From Pseudomonas sp. GM41(2012) (GTDB lineage Bacteria > Pseudomonadota > Gammaproteobacteria > Pseudomonadales > Pseudomonadaceae): DNA of 64,000 nt. Location: contig NZ_AKJN02000006.1 in assembly GCF_000282315.2 (NCBI RefSeq), positions 2,294,001-2,358,000 of the forward strand, given 5' to 3'. The notes under the pieces are model-generated. The model was given only the letters and a program-made list of their open reading frames with translations. It had not been told where the DNA came from and searched no databases. Every line of letters begins with the position of its first letter. Within the stretch, counting starts at the first letter, position 1. Positions 9,395 to 20,684 of this stretch are shown here, one piece after another. Both the position numbers and the translations under genes were made by a program.

Positions 9395-12340
9395 ATGCCC
9401 AGCCCACTGCGCCCGGATCAACGTCGGTTTCCGCTGCACGTCCATATCAGCGTGATGTTCACTTTCCTGCTGTTGCTGACGGGCGTGGTGCTGGGCCTTT
9501 TCAACTACCAGCAAACCACGCAGATCATTCTTTCCAGCAGTGAAAAGCTCTTCAACCGCATCGAGCAGGACGTCCGTCTCGACCTGCACGCCACTTATGA
9601 ACCGATTCGCCATCTGCTGACCCTGCTGGCGGAATACCCGGCGACCCAGGCACCTGACCTGGCGCAACGCCTGGCATTGCTCAAACCCTTCAGCCAGTCG
9701 CTCAAGGACAACCCCGACCTGGCTTCGTTGTATCTGGGCTATGGCAACGGTGATTTCTTCATGGTTCGGCCCTTGCGAACCCCCGACCTGAAAACGCTCC
9801 TCAAGGCACCGGATACTGCGGCTTTTCAGGTGTGGAGCATTGAGCGAACAGGCAACAGCGGTCAGGTCCTCTCCCAATCATTGTTTTTCGATCAGGATCT
9901 GGCCCTCATCAGCCGCCAGGACAACCTCGACGAAACCTACGATCCGCGAACCCGCGCCTGGTATGCCAACGCCCATAGCGACAGCGATCAGATCACTACC
10001 GAACCCTACATCTTTTTCTCCACCCACAATGTCGGCACGACCCTGGCCCGGCGCAGTGGCGAACAGGCTGTCATGGGCGCCGATCTGACCCTGGCGGAAC
10101 TCTCCGCTACCCTGGCCAAACATGTCGTGACCCCCAATACCGAAATAGTGCTGTTCGATGCCGAAGGGAATGCCATCGCGTATCCCGACAGCAGCAAACT
10201 GATCATCGACGATCAGACTGCCCGCCTGATCAAAGCCGCCGACCTGAGCCCCAGCCTTGGCGCATTGCTCAACAATCCCCTCGCAGGCAATCGCCTGAAT
10301 GTCGCCGGTCGTCAATGGATCGTTGCCCGCAGCAGCATGCAGGAAGGCGGCCCCCAGGGACTGCAACTGGCGCTGCTGGTGCCGGAAGATGAGTTACTCG
10401 TCGATGCCTACCGCATGCGCTGGCAAGGCGCGCTGATTACCCTGGCCACGCTGTTGCTGTGCCTGCCGCTGGGCTGGCTGACCTCGCGGGTTCTGGTCAC
10501 CCCCCTGCGCGCGCTGGTGCGGGAGGCCGATGCGGTGCGCAGTTTCGACTTCAATTTTCCGGCCTCACGTCGCTCTCCCGTGCTCGAAGTCGACCAACTG
10601 AGCGTGTCGATGACGCGCATGAAAGACACCCTGGCGAGTTTTTTCCAGATCACCGACAGCCTGAGCGCCGAGACTCGCTTCGCCCCCCTGCTGGAACGGG
10701 TGTTGTTTGAAACCGTGAAAATCGGCCAGGCCGAGGCCGGTCTGATCTACTTGCGCGAAAGTGATGGCGATCGCATGGAGCCCCATGGTCTGGTCGTCAA
10801 CGGTACCTCACGGGCATTGTCGTCATTTGATCTTCAAGGACACGAACTCCAGGCTCCGCAAAGCCCTGCATGGCTACAACAGCTGTCGAATGCCGACAAC
10901 GTCGTCACCACGCTGGGTTTCGAACAAGCCGGAGATTTGCAAAAGGTGCTGCTGGCGCTGGAGTGTCCCCGCGTTCACCTGATCGGTATTCGGTTGCACA
11001 ATCGCCATAACGAAACCGTGGGCCTGCTGATCCTGCTGTTGGCCGATACCGGCCACCAGTGCGATCTGGAGAAACTTCGTCCGGACCGCATCGCGTTCCT
11101 CCAGGCCGTGTCCGGCGCGGCCGCCGTGAGTATTGAAAGTCAGCGTCTGCAAGCCAAACAAAAACAACTGCTGGACTCCTTCATTCAACTGCTGGCGGGT
11201 GCGATTGACGCCAAAAGCCCCTATACCGGTGGTCACTGCCAGCGAGTGCCGGCGCTGACCCTGATGCTCGCCCAAGCCGCCGCTGCCAGCCAGGACCCGG
11301 CCTTCAGTGGCTATCAACCCAACGAAGATGAATGGGAAGCGCTGCATATCGCCGCCTGGCTGCACGACTGCGGCAAGGTCACCACGCCGGAATATGTGGT
11401 CGATAAAGCCACGAAGCTGGAAACCCTTAACGACCGTATTCATGAAATCCGCACCCGCTTCGAAGTACTCAAGCGCGATGCCTGGATCAGTTATTGGCAA
11501 GCCATGGCCCTGGGCGGTAACGAGCAGCACCTGGCCGAACTGCGTAACACCACGCTGGCGGAGCTGGACGATGATTTCGCGTTCGTTGCCCGCTGCAACC
11601 TGGGTGGCGAAGCGATGGCCGAGTCCGACCAGCAACGCCTGCGCAGCATCGCCCAACGCACCTGGACCCGAACCCTGGATGACCGGCTGGGCGTTTCCTG
11701 GGAAGAGAACCGGCGTCAGGCGAGGACCCCGGCACCGACACTGCCGGTCAGCGAGCCATTGCTGGCGGACAAACCCGAGCACCTGTTCGAACGGTCCGAA
11801 GCCGAACTGATTCCGCAGGACAATCCCTGGGGGTTCAAGCTCGATGTGCCGCGCTACAAGTACAACCGGGGCGAGCTGTACAACCTGAGCATTGCCCGAG
11901 GCACCCTGACCCGCGAGGAGCGTTACATCATCAATCACCACATGGTGCAGACGATTCTGATGCTCAGCCACCTGCCCTTCCCCGGCCACCTCGCCAACGT
12001 CGCGGAGATCGCCGGCGGCCACCACGAGAAAATGGACGGCACCGGGTACCCCAAACAGTTGAAGCGCGAAGAAATGAGCCTGCCGGCGCGGATGATGGCG
12101 ATTGCCGATATTTTCGAAGCCCTGACCGCCGCCGATCGCCCCTACAAGAAAGCCAAGACCTTGAGCGAAGCACTGGGCATCATGGCCACGATGTGCCGGG
12201 ATGCCCACATCGATCCTGAGTTGTTCGGGCTGTTCATCAACGCGCAAATCTACATGCAGTACGCCGATCGATTCCTCGACCCCCAACAGATCGATGTGGT
12301 TGATCCGACAAGCCTGCTGGTCAAGGCAGGCCTGGCATGA
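9395..12340 (+). CDS. Membrane HD-GYP phosphodiesterase with Cache, HAMP and GAF-like regions
   Basis: This 981-residue protein is predicted to degrade cyclic di-GMP. A transmembrane helix (about 18-38) precedes a large periplasmic Cache-type sensor (about 40-340). A second helix follows (about 347-367), then HAMP and a GAF-like region (about 420-590). The catalytic domain has His657-Asp658 (WLHDCGK) and the HD-GYP signature HHEKMDGTGYP at 876-886. The HD pair and the HHE motif are about 219 residues apart, far more than the roughly 65 of compact HD-GYP domains, so a large insertion lies inside the domain. ATG 9395 is chosen because GGAGAG lies just upstream. The start is about 50 bases after the kinase stop, which suggests one signalling locus. 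Confidence 0.85.
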   Translation: MPSPLRPDQRRFPLHVHISVMFTFLLLLTGVVLGLFNYQQTTQIILSSSEKLFNRIEQDVRLDLHATYEPIRHLLTLLAEYPATQAPDLAQRLALLKPFSQSLKDNPDLASLYLGYGNGDFFMVRPLRTPDLKTLLKAPDTAAFQVWSIERTGNSGQVLSQSLFFDQDLALISRQDNLDETYDPRTRAWYANAHSDSDQITTEPYIFFSTHNVGTTLARRSGEQAVMGADLTLAELSATLAKHVVTPNTEIVLFDAEGNAIAYPDSSKLIIDDQTARLIKAADLSPSLGALLNNPLAGNRLNVAGRQWIVARSSMQEGGPQGLQLALLVPEDELLVDAYRMRWQGALITLATLLLCLPLGWLTSRVLVTPLRALVREADAVRSFDFNFPASRRSPVLEVDQLSVSMTRMKDTLASFFQITDSLSAETRFAPLLERVLFETVKIGQAEAGLIYLRESDGDRMEPHGLVVNGTSRALSSFDLQGHELQAPQSPAWLQQLSNADNVVTTLGFEQAGDLQKVLLALECPRVHLIGIRLHNRHNETVGLLILLLADTGHQCDLEKLRPDRIAFLQAVSGAAAVSIESQRLQAKQKQLLDSFIQLLAGAIDAKSPYTGGHCQRVPALTLMLAQAAAASQDPAFSGYQPNEDEWEALHIAAWLHDCGKVTTPEYVVDKATKLETLNDRIHEIRTRFEVLKRDAWISYWQAMALGGNEQHLAELRNTTLAELDDDFAFVARCNLGGEAMAESDQQRLRSIAQRTWTRTLDDRLGVSWEENRRQARTPAPTLPVSEPLLADKPEHLFERSEAELIPQDNPWGFKLDVPRYKYNRGELYNLSIARGTLTREERYIINHHMVQTILMLSHLPFPGHLANVAEIAGGHHEKMDGTGYPKQLKREEMSLPARMMAIADIFEALTAADRPYKKAKTLSEALGIMATMCRDAHIDPELFGLFINAQIYMQYADRFLDPQQIDVVDPTSLLVKAGLA

Positions 12341-12823
12341 TCAGCAGTCGGTTAGGCGCAGGAAAATCGCCGCCAATTGCTCGATACCGGACTGATCTTC
12401 AGCGGTAAAACGCGCCAGTTTCGGGCTGTCCAGGTCCAGCACGCCAATCAGGCGACCGTCCTTGACCAGTGGCACTACCAGCTCGCTGTTCGACGCGCTG
12501 TCGCAAGCGATGTGCCCGGGAAACGCGTGCACGTCCTCGACCAACTGGGTCTGCAAGGTGGCCGCCGCCGCTCCGCACACGCCCCGACCGAACGGAATCC
12601 GCACACAGGCGATTTGTCCCTGAAACGGGCCAAGTACCAGCTCTTCGTTGCGATTGAGGTAGAACCCGGCCCAGTTCAGGTCATCGAGCTGGTTGAACAG
12701 GAACGCAGAAAACTGCGCGGCGTTGGCAATGAAATCCCGCTCGTCCGCCAGCAATGACTCCAATTGCGCCCACAGCATGCCGTAGCCTTCGAGGCCCTGG
12801 CCGCTCTTTTGTAAATCGATCAT
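12341..12823 (-). CDS. msrC: Free methionine-(R)-sulfoxide reductase (GAF domain)
   Basis: This 160-residue cytoplasmic GAF-domain enzyme reduces free Met-(R)-sulfoxide. The three family cysteines are visible as Cys73, Cys83 and Cys107, with the same spacing (10 and 24) as the catalytic cysteines of the E. coli enzyme; they lie in IACVRIPFGRGVCG and HIACDSASNSE. The WAGFYL and LDLDSP motifs are also typical. The start at 12823 overlaps the stop of the upstream ATPase gene (ATGA), so translation is coupled. The next gene downstream on this strand is convergent (the HD-GYP gene). Family confidence is high. Confidence 0.88.
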   Translation of the reverse strand: MIDLQKSGQGLEGYGMLWAQLESLLADERDFIANAAQFSAFLFNQLDDLNWAGFYLNRNEELVLGPFQGQIACVRIPFGRGVCGAAAATLQTQLVEDVHAFPGHIACDSASNSELVVPLVKDGRLIGVLDLDSPKLARFTAEDQSGIEQLAAIFLRLTDC

Positions 12824-13710
12824 GCCTTGTGCTCCAACAGCTTCAGCCCGACCCAATAGCGGGCAAATTGATACGCGCAACGTCCGTTGCGATTACCGCG
12901 GCCCGTGGCCCAACGTACCGCGAGGATGTCCAGTTCTTCGTCTCGCTGCCACTTGAGGCCCGCCTTGTCGGCCAGTTGACCGATCCAGTGTTCGACGACG
13001 TTAAGGAAGTGTTCCTGGGTAAACGGATAGAACGACAGCCACAATCCAAAACGATCCGACAGCGCAATCTTGTCTTCCACCGCCTCGCTGGGATGGAGTT
13101 CGCCGTCAACGCGTTTCCAGTTTTCGTTATCGCTTTCCTTTTCCGGCACCAGGTGGCGACGGTTCGACGTGGCGTACAGCAAAACGTTATCCGGCGCCTG
13201 TTCGAGAGAGCCGTCGAGCACGCTTTTGAGCACGCGATAATCGCCCTCTCCCGACTCGAACGACAGGTCATCGCAGAACAGCACGAAACGCTGGGGCAGC
13301 TTGGCGATCTGTTCGACCACTCGCGGCAAGTCCGCCAGGTGATCGCGTTCGATCTCGATCAGCCGCAGGCCGGCCTTCCCGTGTTCGGCCAGCAAGGCGC
13401 GAATCAGCGATGATTTACCGGTGCCGCGCGAACCCCAGAGCAACGCGTGGTTGGCCGGCATGCCATCGAGGAACTGCTGAGTATTTCGCCCCAGTTGCTC
13501 CAGTTGCCGGTCGACACCGATCAGGTCGGACAAACGCATGTCGAGGCTGACTTCCAGCGGCAACAGAAATCCGCTGCGACCCTCGCGCTGCCAGCGCGCG
13601 GCAAGGCAATGATTCCAGTCGATCGCTTGCCGAGGGGCGGGCAGCAGCGGTTCGATACGGGCCAAAACGGCATCGGCGCGTTCAAGAAAAGCATTTAATC
13701 GGGAATCCAC
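12820..13710 (-). CDS. DUF815-family AAA-type ATPase
   Basis: This is a 296-residue cytoplasmic P-loop protein. Walker A is GSRGTGKSS at about 93-101, Walker B-like residues are FCDDLSFE, and the arginine-rich LYATSNRRHLVPE follows. This is the DUF815 layout, a family of unknown function. I chose GTG 13710 because GAGGAGAAG stands at the right distance upstream and VDSRLNAFLERA begins the conserved part; the ORF could extend further upstream but without a ribosome site. It forms a two-gene operon with msrC, with overlapping stop and start. Its role is unknown. Confidence 0.83.
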   Translation of the reverse strand: MDSRLNAFLERADAVLARIEPLLPAPRQAIDWNHCLAARWQREGRSGFLLPLEVSLDMRLSDLIGVDRQLEQLGRNTQQFLDGMPANHALLWGSRGTGKSSLIRALLAEHGKAGLRLIEIERDHLADLPRVVEQIAKLPQRFVLFCDDLSFESGEGDYRVLKSVLDGSLEQAPDNVLLYATSNRRHLVPEKESDNENWKRVDGELHPSEAVEDKIALSDRFGLWLSFYPFTQEHFLNVVEHWIGQLADKAGLKWQRDEELDILAVRWATGRGNRNGRCAYQFARYWVGLKLLEHKA

Positions 13711-13876
13711 GTCTTCTCCTCGGGCTCGTTCACAGTAATGATGGCGATACAGCGACGAAACACAACGTTCGGTGTCAGGTTCAGCCCTTTGCACAAGGGC
13801 TCGCGAGAACATCGGTATCCATGCATCATCGACTATGCTTGAGCAGCGAAGGGAAACGGAAGTGGTTCAACACCCC

Positions 13877-16181
<2,305 letters not shown>

Positions 16182-16198
<17 letters not shown>

Positions 16199-16643
16199 TT
16201 TGCCCCAAAAGGTGATCAAGGCCATCGCGCAGATCATTCAGGCGATCCAGATCCACACCGCTGTCGCATAACAGACGGGCCTTGAGCGGCCCGACCTGAT
16301 CGCGCAAAGCCTTGCCGGTTGGCGACAGGCTCAAGTGCACTTCACGCTCGTCCCGCGCCGAGCGCTGACGCTGAACCAGTTGCAGTTGCTCAAGACGCTT
16401 GAGCAACGGCGTCAGCGTGCCGGAATCCAGCGCCAGGCGTTCGCCCAACGCCTTGACCGTCGGTTGCTCAGGGGCCGCCTCCTGCCATTCCCACAACACC
16501 AGCATCGCCAGGTATTGCGGGTAGGTCAGGCCGAGTTGATCGAGCATCGGCTTGTAGGCGCGGATCACCGCCCGGGAAGCGGCGTACAGCTTGAAGCACA
16601 GTTGACTGTCAAGCTTCAGGGAATCGACTGACAAGGTGTTCAT
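16182..16643 (-). CDS. ospR: MarR-family peroxide-sensing repressor, OspR/OhrR type
   Basis: This is a 153-residue winged-helix regulator. The N-terminal LDSQLCFKLYAASR contains the single reactive cysteine (Cys16) diagnostic of OhrR/OspR thiol sensors, and ALDSGTLTPLLKRLE is the recognition helix region. In P. aeruginosa, OspR represses its neighbouring glutathione peroxidase gene. Here the start codon overlaps the stop of gpx by ATGA, so repressor and target are co-transcribed and autoregulation is likely. The 3' end overlaps the sagS 3' end convergently by 17 bases. The ATG at 16643 gives the expected MNTLSVDSLKLDSQLC start. Confidence 0.87.
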
Positions 16644-17125
16644 TTGAGCAGGGCTTCGATCTCGCGGGTCAGGTCCTGCGGCTTGGTCGCGGGGGCGAAG
16701 CGCTTGACCAACTGGCCATCCTTGCCAATCAGAAACTTGGTGAAGTTCCACTTGATGCCTTGGGAACCCAGCACACCCGGCGCGCGCTTTTTCAGTTGAA
16801 CGAACAGCGGATGGGCACCGGCGCCATTGACTTCAATCTTTTTGAACAGCGGAAAACTGACGCCGAAGTTCAATTCGCAGAACTCGGAAATCGCCCCTTC
16901 GTTGCCTGGCTCTTGCTTACCGAACTGGTTACACGGAAAACCCAGCACCACCAGACCTTGATCCTTGTAGGTCTGCCACAACTCTTCAAGGCCTTTGTAC
17001 TGCGGGGTGAAGCCGCATTTGCTCGCGGTGTTGACCACCAACACGGCCTTGCCGGCGAAATCGGCCAGGGTCTTTTGCTCACCCTTGATGGTGGTGCAAG
17101 GGATGCTCAGCAGGTTGTCGCTCAT
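16640..17125 (-). CDS. gpx: Glutathione peroxidase (thiol peroxidase of Gpx family)
   Basis: This 161-residue enzyme reduces hydroperoxides with a thiol donor, probably thioredoxin or glutathione. The peroxidatic Cys37 lies in NTASKCGFTPQY. The other tetrad residues sit in GFPCNQFGKQEP (Gln) and KWNFTKFL (Trp/Asn). There is no signal peptide, so it is cytoplasmic. It is the first gene of the gpx-ospR unit. The ATG at 17125 (MSDNLLSIPCTTIKGE) is standard for the family; the longer ORF upstream runs into repeats and is not coding. Confidence 0.92.
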   Translation of the reverse strand: MSDNLLSIPCTTIKGEQKTLADFAGKAVLVVNTASKCGFTPQYKGLEELWQTYKDQGLVVLGFPCNQFGKQEPGNEGAISEFCELNFGVSFPLFKKIEVNGAGAHPLFVQLKKRAPGVLGSQGIKWNFTKFLIGKDGQLVKRFAPATKPQDLTREIEALLK

Positions 17126-17210
17126 GGTTCGGACTCTGAATGAGGGAAGATGAGACAAACATAGCGAGCAATTGAATTGCGTGCAATTTAATAAATCAAT
17201 TGCCGATTGA

Positions 17211-17456
17211 CTGTAGGAGCACGGCTTGCCTGCGATGGCGTTCTTAAGATCGCCATCGCGAGCAAGCTCAGCTCCTACAGGGCATCGTCGATTAATTGTA
17301 GGAGCACGGCTTGCTGGCGATGGCGTTCTTGAGGGCGCTATCGCGAGCAAGCTTTGCTCCTACAGGGCATCGTCGATTAATTGTAGGAGCACGGCTTGCC
17401 GGCGATGGCGTTCTTGAGGGCGCCATCGCCGGCAAGCCGTGCACCTACAGGGCTCG
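17211..17456. repeat. Three tandem copies of an 85-bp palindromic unit
   Basis: Three near-identical units begin at about 17212, 17297 and 17382, an exact 85-base period. Each contains TGTAGGAGCACGGCTTGC, GCGATGGCGTTCTT and an inverted arm ending GCTCCTACAG. The first two are followed by the linker GGCATCGTCGATTAAT. Each unit is itself an inverted repeat. They lie between the gpx start and the msrB stop. It is a tandemly amplified REP-like element, not a CRISPR array, because there are no unique spacers. Confidence 0.85.
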
Positions 17457-17458
17457 CA

Positions 17459-17854
17459 TTACGAGCGCGGTACCAGGTCCAGGCACACCGAGTTGATGCA
17501 ATAACGCAGGCCGGTCGGCGGCGGGCCGTCGGGGAACACGTGCCCCAGGTGCGCATCGCATTTGGCGCAGACCACTTCGGTGCGGATCATGCCGTGGCTT
17601 ACGTCACGGATCTCGACCATGGCGCTGTCACCGATCGGTGCATAAAAGCTCGGCCAGCCGCAGCCGGAGTCGAATTTGGTTTTGGAGTCAAACAGCGGCT
17701 CGTTGCAGCAGATGCAGTGGTAGACACCGTCAGTTTTGGTGTCGTTGTACTTGCCGGAGAACGGTCGCTCGGTGCCCTTGAGGCGGCAAACGTTGTACTG
17801 CTCCGGGTCGAGCATCGCCTTCCATTCTTCCAGGGTTTTTTCCAACTTTTCCAT
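17459..17854 (-). CDS. msrB: Peptide methionine (R)-S-oxide reductase
   Basis: This 131-residue cytoplasmic enzyme repairs Met-(R)-sulfoxide in proteins. The catalytic cysteine is in [11 protein letters not shown]. The two zinc-binding CxxC pairs are CICC and CAKC, and GCGWPSFY and GHVFPDGP are hallmark motifs. I chose ATG 17854, which has GAGG seven bases upstream; GTG 17860 is too close to that site. It belongs to the same oxidative-repair neighbourhood as gpx and ospR, separated by tandem repeats that probably break the transcript. Confidence 0.94.
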   Translation of the reverse strand: MEKLEKTLEEWKAMLDPEQYNVCRLKGTERPFSGKYNDTKTDGVYHCICCNEPLFDSKTKFDSGCGWPSFYAPIGDSAMVEIRDVSHGMIRTEVVCAKCDAHLGHVFPDGPPPTGLRYCINSVCLDLVPRS

Positions 17855-18080
17855 CGTCACACCTCAGCAGCTGAAAAAGCCCGATCTGTATCTTTTCCAC
17901 GGATCGGGCGGCACGTATGATTGCGCCTCGTCAAACGCCAGTCTGGCAGCCAGACCACGCGCATTCAAACGGATTTATGGGTGCTGCTTCTCAAGGCGTC
18001 AGGCCTGTGTGAATACGCAGGATTCCCAGTACGGTCGTTCATACGCCGCCTGGATCGTTCATTTTCGGGAACACATCGCC

Positions 18081-19292
18081 ATGCAGGTCAGCAAATCGAA
18101 CAAGCTCGCCAACGTCTGCTACGACATTCGCGGCCCAGTGCTCAAGCACGCCAAACGCCTGGAAGAGGAAGGCCATCGCATCCTCAAGCTGAACATCGGC
18201 AACCCGGCGCCTTTTGGTTTCGAAGCGCCGGATGAAATCCTCCAGGACGTCATCCGCAACCTGCCGACGGCTCAGGGCTACAGCGATTCCAAAGGCCTGT
18301 TCAGCGCCCGCAAGGCCGTGATGCAGTACTACCAGCAAAAGCAGGTAGAAGGCGTCGGCATTGAAGACATCTATTTGGGCAACGGCGTTTCCGAGCTGAT
18401 CGTGATGTCGCTGCAGGCCCTGCTCAACAACGGCGACGAAGTGCTGGTGCCGGCCCCGGACTATCCGCTGTGGACCGCCGCGGTGAGCCTGTCGGGCGGC
18501 AACCCGGTGCATTACCTGTGCGACGAGCAGGCCAACTGGTGGCCGGATCTGGCCGACATCAAGGCCAAGATCACCCCGAACACCAAAGCACTGGTGATCA
18601 TCAACCCGAACAACCCGACCGGCGCGGTGTATTCGAAAGAAGTCCTGCTGGGCATGCTGGAACTGGCCCGTCAGCACAACCTGGTGGTTTTTTCCGACGA
18701 AATCTACGACAAGATTCTGTACGACGATGCCGTGCACATCTGCACGGCGTCCCTGGCGCCAGACCTGCTGTGCCTGACGTTCAACGGTCTGTCCAAGTCC
18801 TATCGCGTGGCGGGTTTCCGTTCCGGCTGGATCGCCATTTCCGGCCCGAAACACCACGCCCAGAGCTACATCGAAGGCATCGACATGCTGGCCAACATGC
18901 GTTTGTGTGCCAACGTACCGAGCCAGCATGCGATCCAGACCGCCCTCGGCGGTTATCAGAGCATCAATGATCTGGTATTGCCCAACGGACGACTGTTGGA
19001 ACAGCGCAATCGCACCTGGGAGCTGCTTAACGACATTCCCGGCGTGAGCTGCGTCAAGCCAATGGGCGCGCTGTACGCGTTCCCACGGATAGACCCGAAA
19101 GTCTGCCCGATCCATAACGACGAGAAATTCGTGCTCGACCTGCTGCTGTCGGAGAAGCTGCTGGTGGTACAAGGCACGGCCTTCAACTGGCCATGGCCGG
19201 ACCACTTCCGTGTGGTGACCCTGCCGCGCGTGGACGAGCTGGACATGGCCATCGGACGTATCGGCAACTTCCTCAAGTCCTATCGCCAATAA
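18081..19292 (+). CDS. alaA: Glutamate-pyruvate aminotransferase AlaA
   Basis: This 403-residue class I PLP aminotransferase makes L-alanine from pyruvate and glutamate in the cytoplasm. It follows E. coli AlaA (YfbQ) almost motif for motif: NVCYDIRGPVLKHAKRLEEE, LNIGNPAPFGF, YIL-type PAPDYPLWTAAVSL, INPNNPTGAVYSKE and the PLP lysine in NGLSKSYRVAGFR. ATG 18081 gives the conserved MQVSKSNKLANVC start; the ORF's long upstream extension overlaps msrB antisense and is discarded. A strong hairpin follows the stop. Family and gene identity are secure. Confidence 0.93.
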   Translation: MQVSKSNKLANVCYDIRGPVLKHAKRLEEEGHRILKLNIGNPAPFGFEAPDEILQDVIRNLPTAQGYSDSKGLFSARKAVMQYYQQKQVEGVGIEDIYLGNGVSELIVMSLQALLNNGDEVLVPAPDYPLWTAAVSLSGGNPVHYLCDEQANWWPDLADIKAKITPNTKALVIINPNNPTGAVYSKEVLLGMLELARQHNLVVFSDEIYDKILYDDAVHICTASLAPDLLCLTFNGLSKSYRVAGFRSGWIAISGPKHHAQSYIEGIDMLANMRLCANVPSQHAIQTALGGYQSINDLVLPNGRLLEQRNRTWELLNDIPGVSCVKPMGALYAFPRIDPKVCPIHNDEKFVLDLLLSEKLLVVQGTAFNWPWPDHFRVVTLPRVDELDMAIGRIGNFLKSYRQ

Positions 19293-19300
19293 CCTGCCTG

Positions 19301-19334
19301 TCACCGTGCGACGCTTGCGCAAGTCGCACGGTGA
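19301..19334 (+). terminator. Hairpin after alaA
   Basis: TCACCGTGCGAC and GTCGCACGGTGA form a 12-bp stem directly after the alaA stop. The T-run is weak, but the position suits termination. Confidence 0.65.
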
Positions 19335-19532
19335 TTGATTCAGCAACATTTCTTTGCGCCCTGCCGAACATCGCTCTTCAATCGCTGACTGATGACTCGT
19401 TGAGAGCTCGCGTCTAACAACGGCGGGGCTTACGACGTTAATTGCCTGACAAACACTTCCTGCATCGACGTCGGAAATGCCCTTCAAACAGCTAGACTGT
19501 TGCCGTAGGACACAGTTTGAAATAGTCACCCG

Positions 19533-19562
19533 GTTGAATAGCCCGGGTCAGCACCTTATATA
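19533..19562 (+). promoter_or_regulatory. Possible heat-shock (sigma-32-like) promoter of htpX
   Basis: GTTGAAT at 19533-19539 and CCTTATAT at 19554-19561, separated by 14 bases, resemble the sigma-32 pattern (CTTGAA then CCCCATnT). htpX is a heat-shock gene in many bacteria. The rest of the 315-base alaA-htpX gap holds the alaA hairpin and no gene. The match is approximate, so confidence is low. Confidence 0.35.
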
Positions 19563-19607
19563 CCCCGCAGTACGCTACATCTTTAGCATGAGGAGATTTC
19601 TACAACC

Positions 19608-20495
19608 ATGATGCGCATCCTGCTGTTTTTGGCCACTAACCTGGCGGTCGTGCTGATTGCCAGCATCACCCTGAGCCTTTTCGGCTTCAACGGGTTCATG
19701 GCGGCCAACGGGGTTGATCTCAACCTCAATCAGCTGCTGATTTTCTGTGCGGTCTTTGGTTTCGCCGGCTCGCTGTTCTCGCTGTTCATCTCCAAGTGGA
19801 TGGCGAAGATGAGCACCAGCACCCAAATCATCAGCCAGCCGCGCACACGTCACGAGCAATGGCTGCTGCAAACCGTCGAGCAATTGTCCCGGGAAGCCGG
19901 GATCAAGATGCCCGAAGTCGGTATTTTCCCGGCCTACGAGGCGAACGCCTTTGCCACCGGCTGGAACAAGAACGACGCGTTGGTCGCGGTCAGCCAAGGG
20001 CTGCTCGAGCGTTTCTCGCCTGATGAAGTGAAGGCCGTTCTGGCCCACGAAATCGGCCACGTCGCCAATGGCGACATGGTCACCCTGGCATTGGTCCAGG
20101 GCGTGGTGAACACCTTCGTGATGTTCTTCGCACGGATCATCGGCAACTTTGTCGACAAGGTGATCTTCAAGAACGAAGAAGGCCAGGGCATCGCCTACTA
20201 CGTGGCGACCATCTTCGCCGAACTGGTCCTGGGCATTCTGGCCAGCGCCATCGTCATGTGGTTCTCGCGTAAACGCGAATTCCGTGCAGACGAAGCCGGT
20301 GCACGTCTGGCCGGCACCGCCGCAATGATCGGCGCCCTGCAACGCCTGCGTGCCGAACAGGGGCTGCCGGTGCACATGCCGGACACCCTGACGGCTTTCG
20401 GCATCAACGGTGGCATCAAACAGGGGTTCGCCCGCATGTTCATGAGCCACCCGCCGCTGGAAGAGCGTATCGACGCGTTGCGTCGTCGGGGCTGA
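19608..20495 (+). CDS. htpX: Membrane zinc protease HtpX
   Basis: This 295-residue inner-membrane M48 metalloprotease degrades misfolded membrane proteins. Two N-terminal helices (about 5-25 and 38-60) precede the zinc motif HEIGH (His147, Glu148, His151), and Glu in [11 protein letters not shown] is the third zinc ligand. Two further helices lie at about 160-180 and 195-215. The [14 protein letters not shown] start mirrors E. coli HtpX. It is monocistronic, with its own upstream region and a clear terminator downstream, between alaA and tpm as in P. aeruginosa. Confidence 0.94.
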   Translation: MMRILLFLATNLAVVLIASITLSLFGFNGFMAANGVDLNLNQLLIFCAVFGFAGSLFSLFISKWMAKMSTSTQIISQPRTRHEQWLLQTVEQLSREAGIKMPEVGIFPAYEANAFATGWNKNDALVAVSQGLLERFSPDEVKAVLAHEIGHVANGDMVTLALVQGVVNTFVMFFARIIGNFVDKVIFKNEEGQGIAYYVATIFAELVLGILASAIVMWFSRKREFRADEAGARLAGTAAMIGALQRLRAEQGLPVHMPDTLTAFGINGGIKQGFARMFMSHPPLEERIDALRRRG

Positions 20496-20513
20496 GAGGC
20501 TTCGCACTAAAAG

Positions 20514-20546
20514 AAAAGGCCCGCAGTGAATGCGGGCCTTTTTTTG
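20514..20546 (+). terminator. Rho-independent terminator of htpX
   Basis: AAAAGGCCCGCA, a short loop, then TGCGGGCCTTTTTTT; it lies about 20 bases after the htpX stop. Confidence 0.9.
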
Positions 20547-20573
20547 TCTGCTTGAATGTTGTGGGCTCATTCT

Positions 20574-20666
20574 GGCCCCATCGCGAGCAGGCTCGCTCCC
20601 ACAGTAGACAGCGTCTGCCTGAGCGACTCGGTCCAATGTGGGAGCGAGCCTGCTCGCGATGGGGCC
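20574..20666. repeat. REP-like inverted repeat (TGTGGGAGC type), perfect 30-bp arms
   Basis: The arm GGCCCCATCGCGAGCAGGCT at 20574-20603 continues into CGCTCCCACA and is perfectly complementary to 20637-20666. It lies between the convergent htpX and tpm genes. Same family as the elements at 24416, 33951 and 41767. Confidence 0.85.
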
Positions 20667-20684
20667 GGTACAAACAACACAAAT

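Noticed and set aside
10874..12286. 470-codon open frame opposite the HD-GYP gene
   Set aside because: Antisense shadow; the plus-strand frame has intact catalytic motifs.
17211..17456. CRISPR array
   Set aside because: The 85-base units are near-identical throughout, self-complementary and lack unique spacers; no cas gene is present.
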